Of a stretch of DNA of 64,000 bases, positions 24,215 to 37,142 are shown piece after piece. The notes under the pieces are model-generated. The model was not told where the DNA came from and did not search any database. It saw nothing but the letters and a program-made list of their open reading frames with translations. Each line of letters opens with the position of its first letter. Position 1 is the stretch's first letter. Both the position numbers and the translations under genes were made by a program. The stretch is from assembly GCA_963575645.1 (NCBI GenBank), contig OY754472.1:28087401-28151400 (forward strand), written 5' to 3'. Source of the stretch: Xanthostigma xanthostigma (lineage: Eukaryota; Arthropoda; Insecta; Raphidioptera; Raphidiidae).

Positions 24215-24570
24215 TCTATACTAATATATATAAAGCTGAAGGGTTTGTTTGTTTGGTTGAACGCGCTAATCTCAGGAACTACTGGTTCGAATTGAAAATG
24301 TGTTTTTTTTTTGTTGGATAGCCCATTTATCGAGGAAGGCTATAGGCTATATAATATCACCCTACGACCAATAGGAGCGGAGCATTAATGAAATATGTTG
24401 CAAAATGTAAATCAAAATTTGTCCGTCCGACAAAAACTTTTGAACGGTAACTCCGATCATCATGAAATTTGAACACAACATTCATCTCGGTAAACTAAGA
24501 TGAATGTGCGTACTCATGTCCCTCCCCCGTTCGTTTTTTGCACCCGGACGAAATCGGGTGAGACCGCTAG
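24215..24570 (+). mobile_element. Non-autonomous Helitron copy 3
   Basis: Begins TCTATACTAATATATA, ends GAGACCGCTAG before T, with CACCCGG...CGGGTG hairpin sequence just upstream of the end and a C-run near 24525. Opposite orientation to copies 1 and 2. Confidence 0.7.
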
Positions 24571-24844
24571 TTAAAAATAAAATGCGGACATGCTATGCAT
24601 GGTTGTATATGAAGATTTTAATATGCTCGCCTTAACGTTGCCAAAATACTGTATTTGTTGGGGAGGCATTATTTAAAATTCGATGCTCCAATTGAGGTTT
24701 TTTTACTGAGATAAGGACAGATCTTTTATTGTGATCGATCTTTTATAATAAGTTCAAGTTTTTAAATTATAAACCACTTATTTTATTGACATTAATTTTG
24801 CGAAATATTTCAAGATTCCCTCCAGACAAACTTAAGCTCGTAAC

Positions 24845-25455
24845 TAGGGCATGCACCCGGGTGTACCCGGTTCTGAAATACCCGGGTATATCCGGGTATT
24901 TCAATAAGTCTGTGGAACCGGTTCTGAGCGATGGAACCGGATTGGCCCGGTTCTGATAAGATTATTATAATTTTGTATTAATTGCTAATTTAAATTACGC
25001 GTGTGTTCTGTTTTAAGTGTTTTAGTATCTATTATTTAAGTAGGTACTATTATGTCTTAATTTTCTGTCATCTGCAAACCAAAAAAATTCAAACCAAATT
25101 ATTTAAATTGTTTCAAGAGTTAGTTCTTGTAGATCATTTAATAATAGTTCCAAGAGTAGGTTTTTGTTGATTATTGAATAAGAGTTCCAAGAGTAAGTTT
25201 TTGTTGATTATTTAATAATAGTTTCAAAAGTTAGTTTTTGTTAATTATATAATCATTTAATATCAAATTGTATTTTATTCATTATCTCACTATAATTCCT
25301 ACGTAACCAAACTCTCCATTATCATTTATAAAAAAAAATATATAAAAAATACGATTTGTTCGCTTGGAACCGGGTAGAACCGGGTGAACCGGTTCCGACT
25401 ACCCCTAGAACCGGGTGTGCCAAATTTAGAACCGGACCCGGTTCTGCATGCCCTA
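24845..25455. mobile_element. hAT-like non-autonomous element with perfect 8-bp target duplication
   Basis: CTCGTAAC at 24837-24844 and 25456-25463 flanks termini TAGGGCATGCA and TGCATGCCCTA. The subterminal regions are packed with 'accggttc/gaaccgg' motifs in both orientations, the usual transposase-binding arrangement. A ~45-bp imperfect tandem repeat lies at 25110-25250. 611 bp, no transposase. Confidence 0.85.
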
Positions 25456-25463
25456 CTCGTAAC

Positions 25464-26137
25464 CCTGAAAATGCATGTCTTTTTTACATGCTCTAAATAT
25501 AGAGGCAACATCACAGAATACGTACCTATTATAATTAAAAAAAAAAGTAATGTAGGTCATTCTGGGGCCTGGTCAAAACACTTGAATCATGAGCTTTCAC
25601 GGTCAAAACGAAAATGATTTTATTGCGTAGATCGATTCACTAATCAATTATTCCTACAATTGCTTATTGGGATAATTTCTAGTTGGAAATATTTTCTGTC
25701 AAAAAAGAAAACAAAATTAGAAAGTTTTTCGGACTGAATTTTGACAACAGCGGTTTGTATTTCAGGCGCTAGCCAATGCGGTGTTTTGCAAGCCACGCGT
25801 GATACAGCACAAAACGAATACGCATCAGTGTGGGCGTAATTGGGATGCGAACAAATAAAATATATATTTTTCATGTGGGTTTCACAGTTCATATAGAGTT
25901 CCACGACTTGCCATTAAAATATCGAGAATGGGCCACTGTGCATTGTACGGGCTGAATAATATAAAAAGAAACACAAGATCGCAAGTTTCAAAACGACACA
26001 TACGAGATCATGACTTCAATCAGAAATAGAACATTCTAGATCTTCTACATCACTTAGGCAATACGTAAATTATTGTATTGTTAGGCAACGATAATTTTAT
26101 TGAAATAAATAAGTCAAAATTAATAAATTATATTAAA
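25464..26137. other. Non-coding interval
   Basis: No gene or element recognised; the short opposite-strand frames here have no homology I know. Confidence 0.4.
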
Positions 26138-27658
26138 CCAGCGGCTCGATCCGGCTTCGCCCGAATTTGTAGATTACCACCGTTTTTTCGTCGACTTACG
26201 TTTAGTTAGGAGCTGGCAGAAATTTTTGACCAATTAGGCTTTTGAAAAAAAAATAATTATCGATTTTTTTATTGTATTTTAAAACTTTATTATAAATAAT
26301 ATTGATAATCGATGCGAAAAACTTTCTAAAAACTTTTTTTAAATTAATTATAAGCAATTTAAAATTGATAAAATATTAAAAAAAATCACGTGACTGCAAA
26401 CGCACTAAAATTGTTTTTGACAGTTGTGACGTCATAATGTTAAAATGTATATACGCAGTATACTGTCAATGGCTTCTACATGTATTATTATAATAATATA
26501 AATTACCATTATGACGTCACATTATGTTCGGGAAATGTCGGCGCGTTCTCGGAACTGGGTACAAAAATTTATTTTTAATTTGATATAACTTTTGAATTAT
26601 AACGAAAATAAAAAAAGAAAAATAGTTTTGTTATAAAACTTATATACGATCTTTCCATTTATGACAAAAAAAAATTTCATTCAAAAGCCCAATTGCACCC
26701 TCCCCAAGCCACTCATAAGAAAGTGTGTTTATGATTATAATACTACTTTTTTAGGAGTGGCTTGGGGAGGGTGCAATTGATAAAAAATTTCTGCCGGTGG
26801 TTTTTCCCGGTCTTTTAGCTCAAAAAGAACTTAGAAACGAAGCGGCAGAAATGTTTTTAAACTTTAACCATTTTTTTACCATTTTTGAAGTTTTTTATCC
26901 CCCGTATCTTAAAATTATCCAGATTCCGCCTATTAATAACATAATATTTTAAGAAAAAGTGCGCTAAATTACTTAAATAGCTTATGTACTGACCGGCAGA
27001 AGGTTGGGACGACATGTTTTTTTTTTTGCTCGTCAACTCCCTAACTAATTGCAAAATTGGTCTCCACGAAAAGAGCCTATATTTTAACGCGATAATAGCC
27101 TATGTCCATCCTGAAGGTCCGTTCTAAATATTGGTGAAAACATTTTTGTAATCGAATGAGTAGTTTCGGAGATTATACCTCCTGCATTCAAACTTACAAA
27201 CTTTACCTCTTTAAGGCCGTGGTCAGATGAGGCGTTTTACGCGCGAGTCCACTCGCGCGTTGACACTCTCGCGTACTCGAGATACTAGAGCTACATATAT
27301 CCCGTCCAGATGCCCACGCGCGTTTCCTAACTCGCGCGTAAAACGCGTGCAATGAGCGGGACTCTCGACTCGCGCGTAACGTTTTACGCGCGAGCGCCGC
27401 GCGAGTCGAGATACTCGGGTGCCAATTGCTGAGTCTAGTACTACGCGCGAGTCCGTTGCGATGATTCGATCGAGGGTATGCAAGCCACAACACAACCGCT
27501 GTTTCCGAGTCCCTGTTTGTAACTGGAGCCACACCGAGCTCAGTGCAGAAACGCGCGTAAAACGCGGTATCAGGACGCAATAGAAATTGAAACGAGCGAG
27601 TGGACTCGCGCGTAAAACACCTCATCTGAACACGGCCTAAGTATAATATTAGTATAGA
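26138..27658 (-). mobile_element. Helitron-like element interrupted by a Harbinger-like MITE
   Basis: On the - strand it begins TCTATACTAATATTATAC after A and ends GGATCGAGCCGCTGG before T (CTRR end). Its interior has a 27-bp inverted repeat, CAATTGCACCCTCCCCAAGC (26689) with its partner ending at 26780. The MITE at 27215-27637 sits near its 5' end; removing it and one TAA restores 'tttacctctttaagtataatatt'. Confidence 0.6.
27215..27637. mobile_element. GC-rich Harbinger-like MITE, copy 1
   Basis: TAA at 27212-27214 and 27638-27640 flanks GGCCGTGGTCAGATGAGGCG and ATCTGAACACGGCC. The interior is dense in CGCGCGAG/CTCGCGCG inverted motifs and far GC-richer than its surroundings. Long open frames here (27203-27685, - strand) follow from stop-poor GC-rich composition, not a gene. 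Copy 2 is at 54975-55379. Confidence 0.8.
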
Positions 27659-28681
27659 TTTTTCTAGTTTTCCATTAATAGCCAAACAGTAACAGTTTTT
27701 GTCAACTTAAGTCTGCAGCCTAACAACATAATAATTTAAGTTCCAATTAGGTACCTGAAAATGGGTCTGGGAAAATATTTTATGTTTTTTATTCGAATAT
27801 GTGATCTTGCGTGTTTCGTTTTAAATTATATTCAGCCTGTTTCTACTGTTTGTATTGTGTAAATTGTGCAGCGTGTTGCTGTTACACTCACGTGCACAAA
27901 ACAGTGATACCGGCTTGGGATACCCGTTTCACGTGTCGCACGGCATGCGCGTCCCGCTACCAACACCACTTTTTCCCCCCTGACCCATCTCGTTAATCCG
28001 TTGTTTGGGTGCGTCTCGTGTGCCACGTCAGCCGGCGAAGAGCGCGCGTTGTATGGATCGCTGCGTTGCCAATTCGATTTTCTCTTGAGTGCTAAATCTT
28101 GTGCTTTGATAAAAAACTTCTTTAGCGGCGTTGTACACTTTTTTTATAATGGGTAAAAAATGTTAAACTCGCGTCAGGGTCACGTGTCCTGATCGAAAAT
28201 GCGTAAGACGAAAACTTTTATTTATACAACGCTAGACATCTAGCGTTGAAATATCGTACATAAAAATGCAATCTATGATACAAACCATTTTGATCAAAAA
28301 TTCGTAAGACGTTAATATTCAAGTTTTCACTTCTGCCGGCACTCCCGGAGTGCAAAGGGGTTTTTTTTTACTAATGGGATAATTAAATAAAAGCATTCTT
28401 TTTCGTATTAAAAGTCATAAATTGACAATCAAAACCGATTGCTCATCAATTGCGAGATATTTTCAGAGGCAAACGCGTCTGACTGAAAAAAAAAATATTT
28501 AAGAATATTTTCAACACGATCACGCTTTTCGAAGAATTTTCTGTAACGCGAATTTTTATTCCACGTTCCAAATTTTGCCGCCCTGGGCACTAGCTCCAAC
28601 TGCCCCTAGTGTAAATCCAGCGCTGCGTGCGGTCTATTTTTTTTCTTATGGCAAAAAAATTCCAGCCAGTTGGGCGACGGG
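27659..28681. other. Non-coding interval with a GC-richer patch
   Basis: 27885-28060 is relatively GC- and CpG-rich ('gtcgcacggcatgcgcgtcccg', 'gccggcgaagagcgcgcg') and might be a promoter or a repeat remnant. 28560-28613 ends GTAAATCCAGCGCTG, a hAT-like right terminus also seen inverted at 51661. Confidence 0.35.
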
Positions 28682-29328
28682 ACCATTCCAATTTTAAAAA
28701 TATTAACATTTGATATAGTACCTATAATTAATAAAAGAGCATTTCTGATATTGCGTGAGGTGACGCGGGTAATGGCTAGTATTCAATATGATATTAGCTA
28801 TTGGTTATACATTATTATATCTACATAGTACGTTCCACGTCAAGTAAAAATTAATGAAAGCATGCTTAACTAGTTTATTTCTGACAGTTGTACAAAACAA
28901 AGGGACAGCTGATTTTTTTTATTTTCAAAATTTTTCCGAAACTATAAAGTTTAGAAAAAAGATGTTTTAGCGAAACTTTCTTCAAAAAGCAAATAGAATA
29001 ATAAGCCGTTGTGAAAAGTATACCATTATTATATAAAAAAAAACACCGTTATAGCATATATCTCTTCTGCGCATGCGCCATATTCCCCAAAAACAATAAG
29101 AATTTCATATTTGCGTATCAAACATCTTCCCAAAATTTGATTTCAATCCGTTCATCCGTTTGACCTGTATCGTGCTCACAGACTAACAAACAGACGCACA
29201 GAGTTTTTCCAACAAATATGTTTTTTTTTTTTATTCGGGGGACCTCAAAACGAAAAAATATCGTAAAATTTGGAAAAGTGAATTTTGACCTAAACTAGTA
29301 CCATTCCCCACTTGTGGGTTGGAATGGT
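28682..29328 (-). mobile_element. TIR element, 'ACCATTCCAAC' family, copy 2
   Basis: Termini ACCATTCCAATTTT and GTGGGTTGGAATGGT. The interior is colinear, inverted, with 35745-36331, including GCGCATGCGCC at about 29070. Sequence just outside the left end (GTTGGGCGACGGG) is shared with copies 1 and 3, so the true element may extend a little further. Confidence 0.65.
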
Positions 29329-30056
29329 CAAAGAATGTTTAGGGCGATTTTATTTATAAGGTTTAGTTTAGATAGATTGTTATAGATTTGAATTCTGGCG
29401 CCACTCTCGTTTAAACAATCGATGCTTCAAACAAGTTGGCAACCCTGCTGAGATGGAATATCTGACTATAGATTAAAGCGCGTAGCCGTACTACGTACCT
29501 AGTACATAAATGAAGGGCATAAAGAGGTGACTGGAACAGAACTGACGTCCTCTAAACTGTAAACTTATGTAGAGTGTGGAGGTAGACACTCAAAATTAAT
29601 TTACGGATGTTGCTTTGTATACTATAAAAATGTCCTTTTTATCCGATTACGGCGAAGCCAAAAGGAAGGGTTATGAGTTTAGCAGTCTATGTATGTTTGT
29701 TTGTATTTACGGATGTTCCACCGTAGCGCCTAAACTATTCATTCGATTTTGATAAATAATGTGTCAATCGATTCGTTATTGTGGCCCGGGTAACATAGGC
29801 TACATTTATTTTTGAATTTTGGTCCCAGGGGGGAACAAATTGAAAACAAATAAAAAATAAGTTCAAAAAAAATATTTAATTAAAAAATAAGTTCAAAAAC
29901 TAAAACCCGACTACTGAAAAGTATGAAACAAGAAAATATTCTCATCTGAGGATACCGTGGTCGCATGCCATGTCATATAATAATTATATGAGGCCCCTCT
30001 AGTGTATATAGCGTAATGCACTTTGCCATAGGTTTTATGATCGCTTATATGTTTAG
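29329..30056. other. Non-coding interval
   Basis: Contains a hAT-like right terminus (TTGGCAACCCTG, 29434-29445) and a dispersed repeat beginning near 29641. No gene recognised. Confidence 0.35.
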
Positions 30057-30379
30057 TAGAGCTGTTAAAGTAACGAGAAATTGCGTACCCGTATGTATTC
30101 GTTACTTAAAGAACCAGTACCCGTTACTTTCGTATCGTTCTGTTACTCGTTACTTTTCATACGACATACAATCGTGTACTTAACAGCATCAAGCAATAAG
30201 CAGCAGAGAACATAAGCATGCACGCGTGATACGGTATGACTTCGTTCATATAACGTATAACCGCATCAAACGAGTCGAATTGACATGGATGCGAAAGATG
30301 CGAGTAACGAAATGAATTTGTAAGTAACGATTCGTTACTTAGAGTCAGTAACGAATACATACGGTTTGTTACAGCTCTA
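30057..30379. mobile_element. hAT-like MITE with perfect 8-bp target duplication
   Basis: ATGTTTAG at 30049-30056 and 30380-30387 flanks TAGAGCTGTTAAAGTAACG and GTTACAGCTCTA. The interior is filled with 'gtaacg/cgttac' motifs in both orientations. 323 bp. Confidence 0.85.
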
Positions 30380-30387
30380 ATGTTTAG

Positions 30388-33000
30388 TTAGGTTTAGGTA
30401 GGTGGCATATTATGATCACGGCTATCTTCAGGTGAGAATATTTTCTTGTTTAATACTTTTCAGTAGTCAGGTTTTAGTTTTAAAACTTATTTTTTTATGT
30501 CTAAACGTTTCCAAAATATTCAGATAAGTAGCTTGTAGGTATACATGTGTCGTGGTTACGTGTGCTCATTTTAACTGTCACACGAGTCATGATTATAAAG
30601 ATATTACAATAGAGTACGCGAGAGAGCAGTGAAAGTGTTCCTTATCTCTAGGGTAACTAATGATGCAAAACAATGCTGATTTGAGTAAACAAATTTCTGT
30701 TTTTCTGCAGCGTTCTCTCTCTTAACTGAGGACAGTTTCACTTAATGGCAAGCATACGCACTAGCGTACTCTAGTTACTTATATCTCTATGGTCATTATG
30801 TGATTACTCACGAGGTATATGCGTGTCCACCGTGGACACAGCTGTGGCCACCGTGGACATAAGAAAGTAAGATTCCGAATTCGTCATGAATACGTCTTTT
30901 TTTCATACAGAGGACCAGCGCTAGTTTTTGCCATCCTGTACAAAGTGAGCCTTCGATAATCTCTATTCGCCTCCACAGAAATTATAACTTACGGTTATGA
31001 GAGCTATTACGACAAAGACAAAAAACGCATTATTAATTTTACCTTAGAATTCTGTACTAGTTACACTTTTTCGTGCGTGCAGCTGGTGTTTTCATCAATT
31101 TATAAGACGTTATCACGTCAAAAAAGTTTCCACGTGATTATGGAGAAATTTTACCCCCTCTCTCTCGCCTTATAGGTAGGTATGCTAGACTCTTTCGGCC
31201 GAATAAAGTTTGTCAGCCATTTTTTTCTGTTAAATAACGGATTTTCGTATCGAATACACGACAATTTATCAAGATCCGCGATAACGGCGAAACATTTTTG
31301 CTTTTTTTGGATAATTGATTTTATTAAACTGCGGACTCACAAGATAGATTTTAAAATTAGAGGCTATTTTTCTTGCTAGGTTCTCTGTTTGCTCTGAGCA
31401 AGACCAATCAGGAAACAGTATCTTATCTACATGAACAAACGCCACAAACCAACATGGCGCCATTCTACTCAGTCAAAAGACACGTTTCGCTCTGTACTTA
31501 TATTTGAACTGTCACTGCGCGCGCACCAGATCTATCCACAGAACAAGCTTGAAAAGACGTCTGGTGTGAAACGAGCACATAAAAGCAATTAAGAAAACCA
31601 GCGCTAGAAAACTATAGTAGGTAGTCAAATCTAGCAAGGAATCTAGCGGCAAATCCAGCTCCGTGTGCAGCGGACTTTAGTAGTTATACTAGTGCAAGTG
31701 CTTAGTTTTGGTTTAAATTCTTGTCATGATTTGAAATTTTGAATATAAACCTCATTAAAAATAAACAAATGATGTAAGAAATTGCAGGAACTGAGCGTTG
31801 ACGTGACACGTTGATTATTATAGGACATGTGACAATGAGTAAAGCTGTTTTGACATAATAAGTGAAGATATGTAAATTATTGTAAACGTCTTATGAGCTA
31901 TGTTATTGTTTCACTTTTTTTTTATGTCTGGTATTATAGTGTAAATAGCCTGTTATATATTTATCGCATAATTTATAATGAACTATTGATTGTTAAATGA
32001 CTTTGGAATGTTAATAATAATATTATATGCCCACCTAATATAATATGATAATGCTCTCAGCTGCATTGCGTAGAAAAATTTCTTTTATGTGCTGTGTACG
32101 ATGGAAAATTTTAATCAATTTCGAATAAACTGGTTGTTTTTTAATCCTATCAAAAACATAAATGTGAAAAAAAGGCCAAGTACAAAAAATAAGTGTGTTT
32201 GCCGGCTTTGTCGACAAAAAGAAGTGAGATCCAAATCCTTTTGGTTTCCGGGCTTGTATGCCGTGGTCCATTGGTATTACCATTTGGATCAACACCGGCC
32301 GTGGAAAGCCTACACACTTGGATAAAAAGAAGTGAGATCTGAGAAGGTGGCCGGTTTTTACTGGACAAGTTTACACTGCAGACGAGTTATATATTGTAAA
32401 ACATAAAAGCTTGCCGAATAAAAACTTGACTTCTTTTTTTAAATTCTACCTAAACTTTATCCAGACAAAATATTATAGTTGAACACATAACGTGCTTCGT
32501 TATGTCACATGCCGTATGTACCGACTAGACGCGAGTAGTCTTCGGACGACCGGTTAGTGCATTCGGGTCGATGCTGTCAGGTTAGACGCCTATGAATTAT
32601 GATGATTGAATGCCTAAAATCTTGATTTTTGAACACTCGTGTCTTGAATTTTGGAATATTGTTTCTTTATGGTAACCGTTTTAGCCCCCCCCCCCTGAAA
32701 AAACTAAGTTCTGTAAGGCAACTAACCTCGGAGATAGAAGAAGTCGAAAAGGATTCAAAATGGTTCGTGTAAATATAGTGCACTTAGACCGGCGCACTCC
32801 CTGCGCTATGATAGGCGCTAATATGAAATGTTTTGAGAATGCCGCCGCTGCTGTACGATTAAATGCAGTCTTATTTCACACATTGTCACGTGAATATGAC
32901 TTGGTAGCGAAGCGCGAGGTGTTCACCCCGAGGGCGACCACGACGGCTCGCATCATATGACATCAAAACAAGTCGTGATTTCATAGTGTTATTTATTTTT
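30388..33000. other. Non-coding interval
   Basis: No gene recognised. 30822-30862 has two 'tgtccaccgtggac'-like near-palindromes in tandem. 31060-31140 repeats part of the 10956-12001 element. 31655-31680 ends CCGTGTGCAGCGGAC, similar to the terminus at 4593-4944. Open frames at 32035-32325 and 32760-32960 show no homology I know. Confidence 0.35.
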
Positions 33001-34435
33001 AGGCGCGATTAGCGTAAGCTAAAGCGCCTTATATGTACTCGCTTTGTCTGTGAATCTGTGAGTCACGCTTTTTGTATCCAGCGTACAGCCCAAACGCCTT
33101 AACCGATTTTAAAAAACTTTTTTTTGTTCGATTCGTCTCCGGGTAACTTAAATCCTAACGTCGCCCGATTTTTGAATTTTGACCCCAGAGGGGAGCAATA
33201 AAGAAAAAACGAAGTTTTTTGCTTATAACTCACTCAATTTAAATCAGATCGGTTCGAAACCTGTCTTAAACGAAAGAGGAGAAAATTTTACATAAATTTC
33301 GTACAACAGAATTTGCCAAAACAGGTTTTTTATACAAATTTATTTAGAAATAAATTCAATTTGATATAATCGATGGCAAACATCTTTCGGTTATCTCTCT
33401 CTGTTGCACGGTTTAATATGGTAATATAAAGATTACGTTTGTTCTGTCTTAAATTAAAACGATTGCATTTGTTCAAAAACGGATGGCATTTCAAATATTT
33501 GTGAAATGCAACGCCTTCTGAGTTAACAATATGAATAACTAATTATTAGAACATAATACTTTGACAGACGCAAACGTCATTTTTGACATTTCTTACCATT
33601 CCGACACCACGGATGAGCGGATTGAAACCAAATTTTGGGAGGATGTTTGATATGCAAATATGAAGTGGCCTATTGTTTTTTGGGAGCATCGGCGCATGCG
33701 TAAAAGAGTATATCTTTTATAATGTTGTTTTATATAATAATAATATAGTTTTTAAAAAGACTTATTATTTTATCTATTTTTACATGAAAGTTTTGTAAAT
33801 TTTTTGGGGAAAATCGGCGCATGCGCAAAAGAGATATGGGCTATGACGTTGTTTCTTATATAATAATGCTTTACATTTCATAAGGTTTTGTAATTTATTT
33901 TTGCGCAAAAGAGATATGGGCTATGACGTTGTTTCTTATATAATAATGCTTTACATTTCATAAAGTTTTGTAATTTATTTTTGGGGAAAATCGGCGCATG
34001 CGCAAGAGATATTATGTGCTATAACGTTTTTTATATAACAATGGTAAAATTTTTTTAGCGGCTTATTATTCTATCTGTTTTACAAGAAATTTTTATATTT
34101 TATTTCGGGAAAAATCGGCGCATGCGCATCAGAGATATATGTTATTACAAGAAAAATAAAATAATAATAAAAATAAAGTTTTTATTGAAATGTACCAAAA
34201 TGGAAATATAATTATTTTAATAATTTAGGGTAATAATTATAAAAAAGTTGGTTGTGACTAATTATTAATAAATTATTAAAATGATTTTTTCCTTTCTGTG
34301 TTTCAATATTTTCAACTGTAATTTTTTTCGTAGAATAAGTTAATTAAATTATATTATTAAGCTCAAAGTGTCGTTAAAAATATACTACAATTTTCAAACA
34401 TAACGCCGGGGTATATTTTATAGAATTTCGCGCCT
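33001..34435 (+). mobile_element. AGGCGCGA-terminus element, copy A, with ~90-bp minisatellite
   Basis: Termini AGGCGCGATTAGCG and AATTTCGCGCCT. Both flanking parts are colinear, inverted, with 59765-60946 (for example 'ctgtgaatctgtgagtcacgc' and 'taacgccggggtatatttta'). The centre carries a tandem array instead of the array found in copy B. Part of the interior (33600-33720) is related to the ACCATTCCAAC family. No transposase. Confidence 0.65.
33670..34145 (+). repeat. Tandem repeat of ~90-130 bp with GGCGCATGCGC
   Basis: CGGCGCATGCG starts at about 33689, 33815, 33991 and 34118, each followed by 'aagagatat...gctat.acg.tgtt...tatataata'. Two units (33824-33900 and 33905-33981) are almost identical, which points to recent unit duplication. 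Confidence 0.75.
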
Positions 34436-34656
34436 TGTAATTCTTGAATTACTTGTTACTTTTTTATCCACTAAACTAAAATGTTGTTTTATGAGTAGTA
34501 TGGCTGTTGCGTATTTGATTCGGCTCAAGTTTTCCAATTTTATCAAATTCATTAAATATGAATTAGGAATGGGGAAGCTGTCAACCTACATTCTAAATCC
34601 GGTCCAGATTAAATACCATTTTGCGGAATTAGTCACAAAATTTTAAGAATCAGTTT

Positions 34657-35220
34657 CAGCGTTGCCAGTTTTTTTTTTGCCAAGTCGGGATTTTGGAACT
34701 CTTTGAGTGAAAACAGCGGGATTCTTTCGTCGAAAGCGGGACATAGTAAAAAAACGTATATAATCAGAAGTTTTCAAATACCTATTTATCTTTTTATTTG
34801 AATTAAAATTACGTTTACGTGACAATAGATAGCAAAAATAGCCATAGAAAATGTATTTTAATAAAAATATAATATTTTAAATCAGATTTACCCTATCGTT
34901 AAATAGTTGAGTCTTATTCGTCTTCAGAATAAAAAAAAAAAACACAGAAATCAAAATCAAAAAAGTTTTATTCATTAGAAAAATATGGCGTTTCAAACAA
35001 TAGTCTGTGGAGTAAGTGTTACAAATTGCAACTTACAATAAGAGAATAATTATTTATAAGAATTACTTATTCATGATATTTCTGTGATGATTTAACTTCT
35101 TTTAAAGTTATCCCCGAGCTATCCCCGAAAAGCGGGACTGAGCCTTGTCCCGCGCGGGACATTTAATTTTGATTTAAAAATCGGGACGTCCCGCCAAAAT
35201 CGGGACGTCTGGCAACGCTG
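34657..35220. mobile_element. hAT-like non-autonomous element with perfect 8-bp target duplication
   Basis: ATCAGTTT at 34649-34656 and 35221-35228 flanks CAGCGTTGCCAG and CTGGCAACGCTG. Subterminal 'cgggac/gtcccg' motifs repeat in both orientations. 564 bp. Confidence 0.85.
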
Positions 35221-35228
35221 ATCAGTTT

Positions 35229-35744
35229 CTACTGGAATACTGGACGAATCAGAATAAGTAAATGACCAGAAGCCATCACTCGGAACTTTTAAGTAACCAT
35301 ACGAGTAAGCAGCGATACACTTTGCTCGGTTCGAGAAACGCCTGACAATTGTTACATTTTTGTGTGGTGATACATGCGCTAAAGATTATGTTATTTAATT
35401 CATAATTAGCTGTTGCAATCGTCCTTGATTGGAATTCGGTGAGCACTTGGTCGGAGAATTTCTATGCTTGACAGCAGACAAGAGCAGGATGGCGATTCGC
35501 ATTTTACATAATATTTAATCATTGGGCAAAACCAAATGTGCACACTCCGTTAAGTTAAATTATTCTATGATGAAAAAATAAAGAAAGAAAATATAAAAAT
35601 CTAATTACATATCAAGTTAAACATGAAATAGTTGTGCCAAACCTTGCTGACAATATATTGCAACTATATTTGCTAATACAGTCAGGGTTTTGTTAGTTTG
35701 TTTATTTAATTATAACCTCTTAATATACCCCTTAAAATAATACT
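35229..35744. other. Non-coding interval
   Basis: No gene or element recognised. Confidence 0.4.
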
Positions 35745-36331
35745 ACCATTCCAACCCACAAGTGAGGAATGGTACTAGTTCAAGTCAAAATTCACATTTA
35801 AAAATTTCAAATATTTTTTCTTTTTGAGGTCCCCCGAATCCAAAAAAACATATTTTTGGAAAAACTCTGAGCGTCTGTTAGTCTGTTACGATACAGGTCA
35901 AATTGATGAACGGATTGAAACCAAATTTTGAGAGGATGTTTGGTATGCAAATATGAAGAGCCCTTTCGTTTTTGGTGAATAAGAGATATATGCTATATAT
36001 AACAGTGTTTTTTATATACTAATGGTATACTTTTCAACAGTTTATTATAATATTTATTTTTTCAAGAAAGTTTTGCCAACAATTTTATTTTCTAAACTTT
36101 AGTTTCGGAAATATTTTGAAAATAAAAAAAATCACTGTTCTTCTGTTATGTAGATCTGTCAGGAATATACCGATTTGATTAATTTTTACATGACGTGGAA
36201 CCGTGGCAACGAATAGCAAATATCATATTGAATACTAGCCATTACCTGCGTCACCTCACGCGATATCATAAATTTTATTTTCTTTATTATACTATATATA
36301 TCAAATGTCAACATTTTGAAGTTAGAATGGT
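35745..36331 (+). mobile_element. TIR element, 'ACCATTCCAAC' family, copy 3
   Basis: Termini ACCATTCCAACCCAC and GAAGTTAGAATGGT. Colinear with copies 1 and 2. The GCGCATGCGC motif appears to have been lost by a small deletion ('ttggtgaataagagatata', about 35976). Confidence 0.65.
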
Positions 36332-36724
36332 CCCGTCGCCCAATTGGCTGGGATTTTTTTTTTTTTGGACCTGGCGCTTGACCCAACGCAGAATGGGAGG
36401 TGCTGCAAACGTGTACAGCAGCATTGTAATAATAATAATTAATGAGCATGATTGCGTGCAATCAAGGCTACCAACTGCATGACACGAACAGCAGCCGCGC
36501 CGCTTATAGTACCTACTATTTTTATCCTATCAAATAGCGAAAGTAATACGTAGGTACAACATTAAATAATGAAATGCACTTGGCAGTAAGTACATGAATG
36601 AAAATTTTACCTTGCCAGTTGGAAATAATAAAGCCATTGTGATTCACTTTGTAGACTTTTGTTTCTACATTCACAGACGTACTTACTTCGATAAAGGATG
36701 GAGAAATCGTTTAACGCAAATAAT
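36332..36724. other. Non-coding interval
   Basis: Family-associated sequence GTCGCCCAATTGGCTGG, then a poly-T tract and unremarkable sequence. No gene recognised. Confidence 0.4.
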
Positions 36725-36732
36725 GATGACAG

Positions 36733-37134
36733 CAGAAGCGTAGCGTGCCTTGGCGGGGCCCCGTATAAAAATTTGTGGGGGGGCCCTTAGGAAGGGTAAA
36801 GATTTCTCACAAAAGAAAAAAAAATGTTTGCATAAAATTAAAAGAAATATTTATTCATCATAATTATCTATCTGTCACTTTTTCCAAAATTTCTACAAAC
36901 AATATTCAAATTAAATATACACTCTCCTTGCCTTTTTTTTCTGCAAACTGATTTATTAAATCATTTATAGCTGATGATGACTTTAGTTTTTCTAAAGTTT
37001 CTGCCTCTATATGGACAATAGTGACAAAAATTTGGGAAGTTTTTATTAGTTTTTGCTTACGTATGTTGGGGGCCCCCGTGGCCCGGGGGCCCCGTATAAT
37101 TGATACGGCAGATACGGCGGTAGCTACGCCCCTG
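36733..37134. mobile_element. hAT-like MITE with perfect 8-bp target duplication
   Basis: GATGACAG at 36725-36732 and 37135-37142 flanks CAGAAGCGTAGCGTGCC and GGTAGCTACGCCCCTG. Subterminal GGGGCCCC-rich sequence at both ends. 402 bp. Confidence 0.85.
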
Positions 37135-37142
37135 GATGACAG

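Noticed and set aside
27203..27685. Two overlapping arginine-rich open frames on the - strand
   Set aside because: They lie inside the GC-rich MITE, repeat in copy 2 (55085-55367), and reflect stop-poor CG-repeat composition.
32035..32368. Overlapping frames on both strands near a 'ccaaatcctttt' repeat
   Set aside because: No protein family recognised, no splice context, and frames overlap on both strands.
36186..36482. Frames on both strands spanning the right end of an ACCATTCCAAC element
   Set aside because: Homologous sequence at the other copies is not open; repeat-derived.
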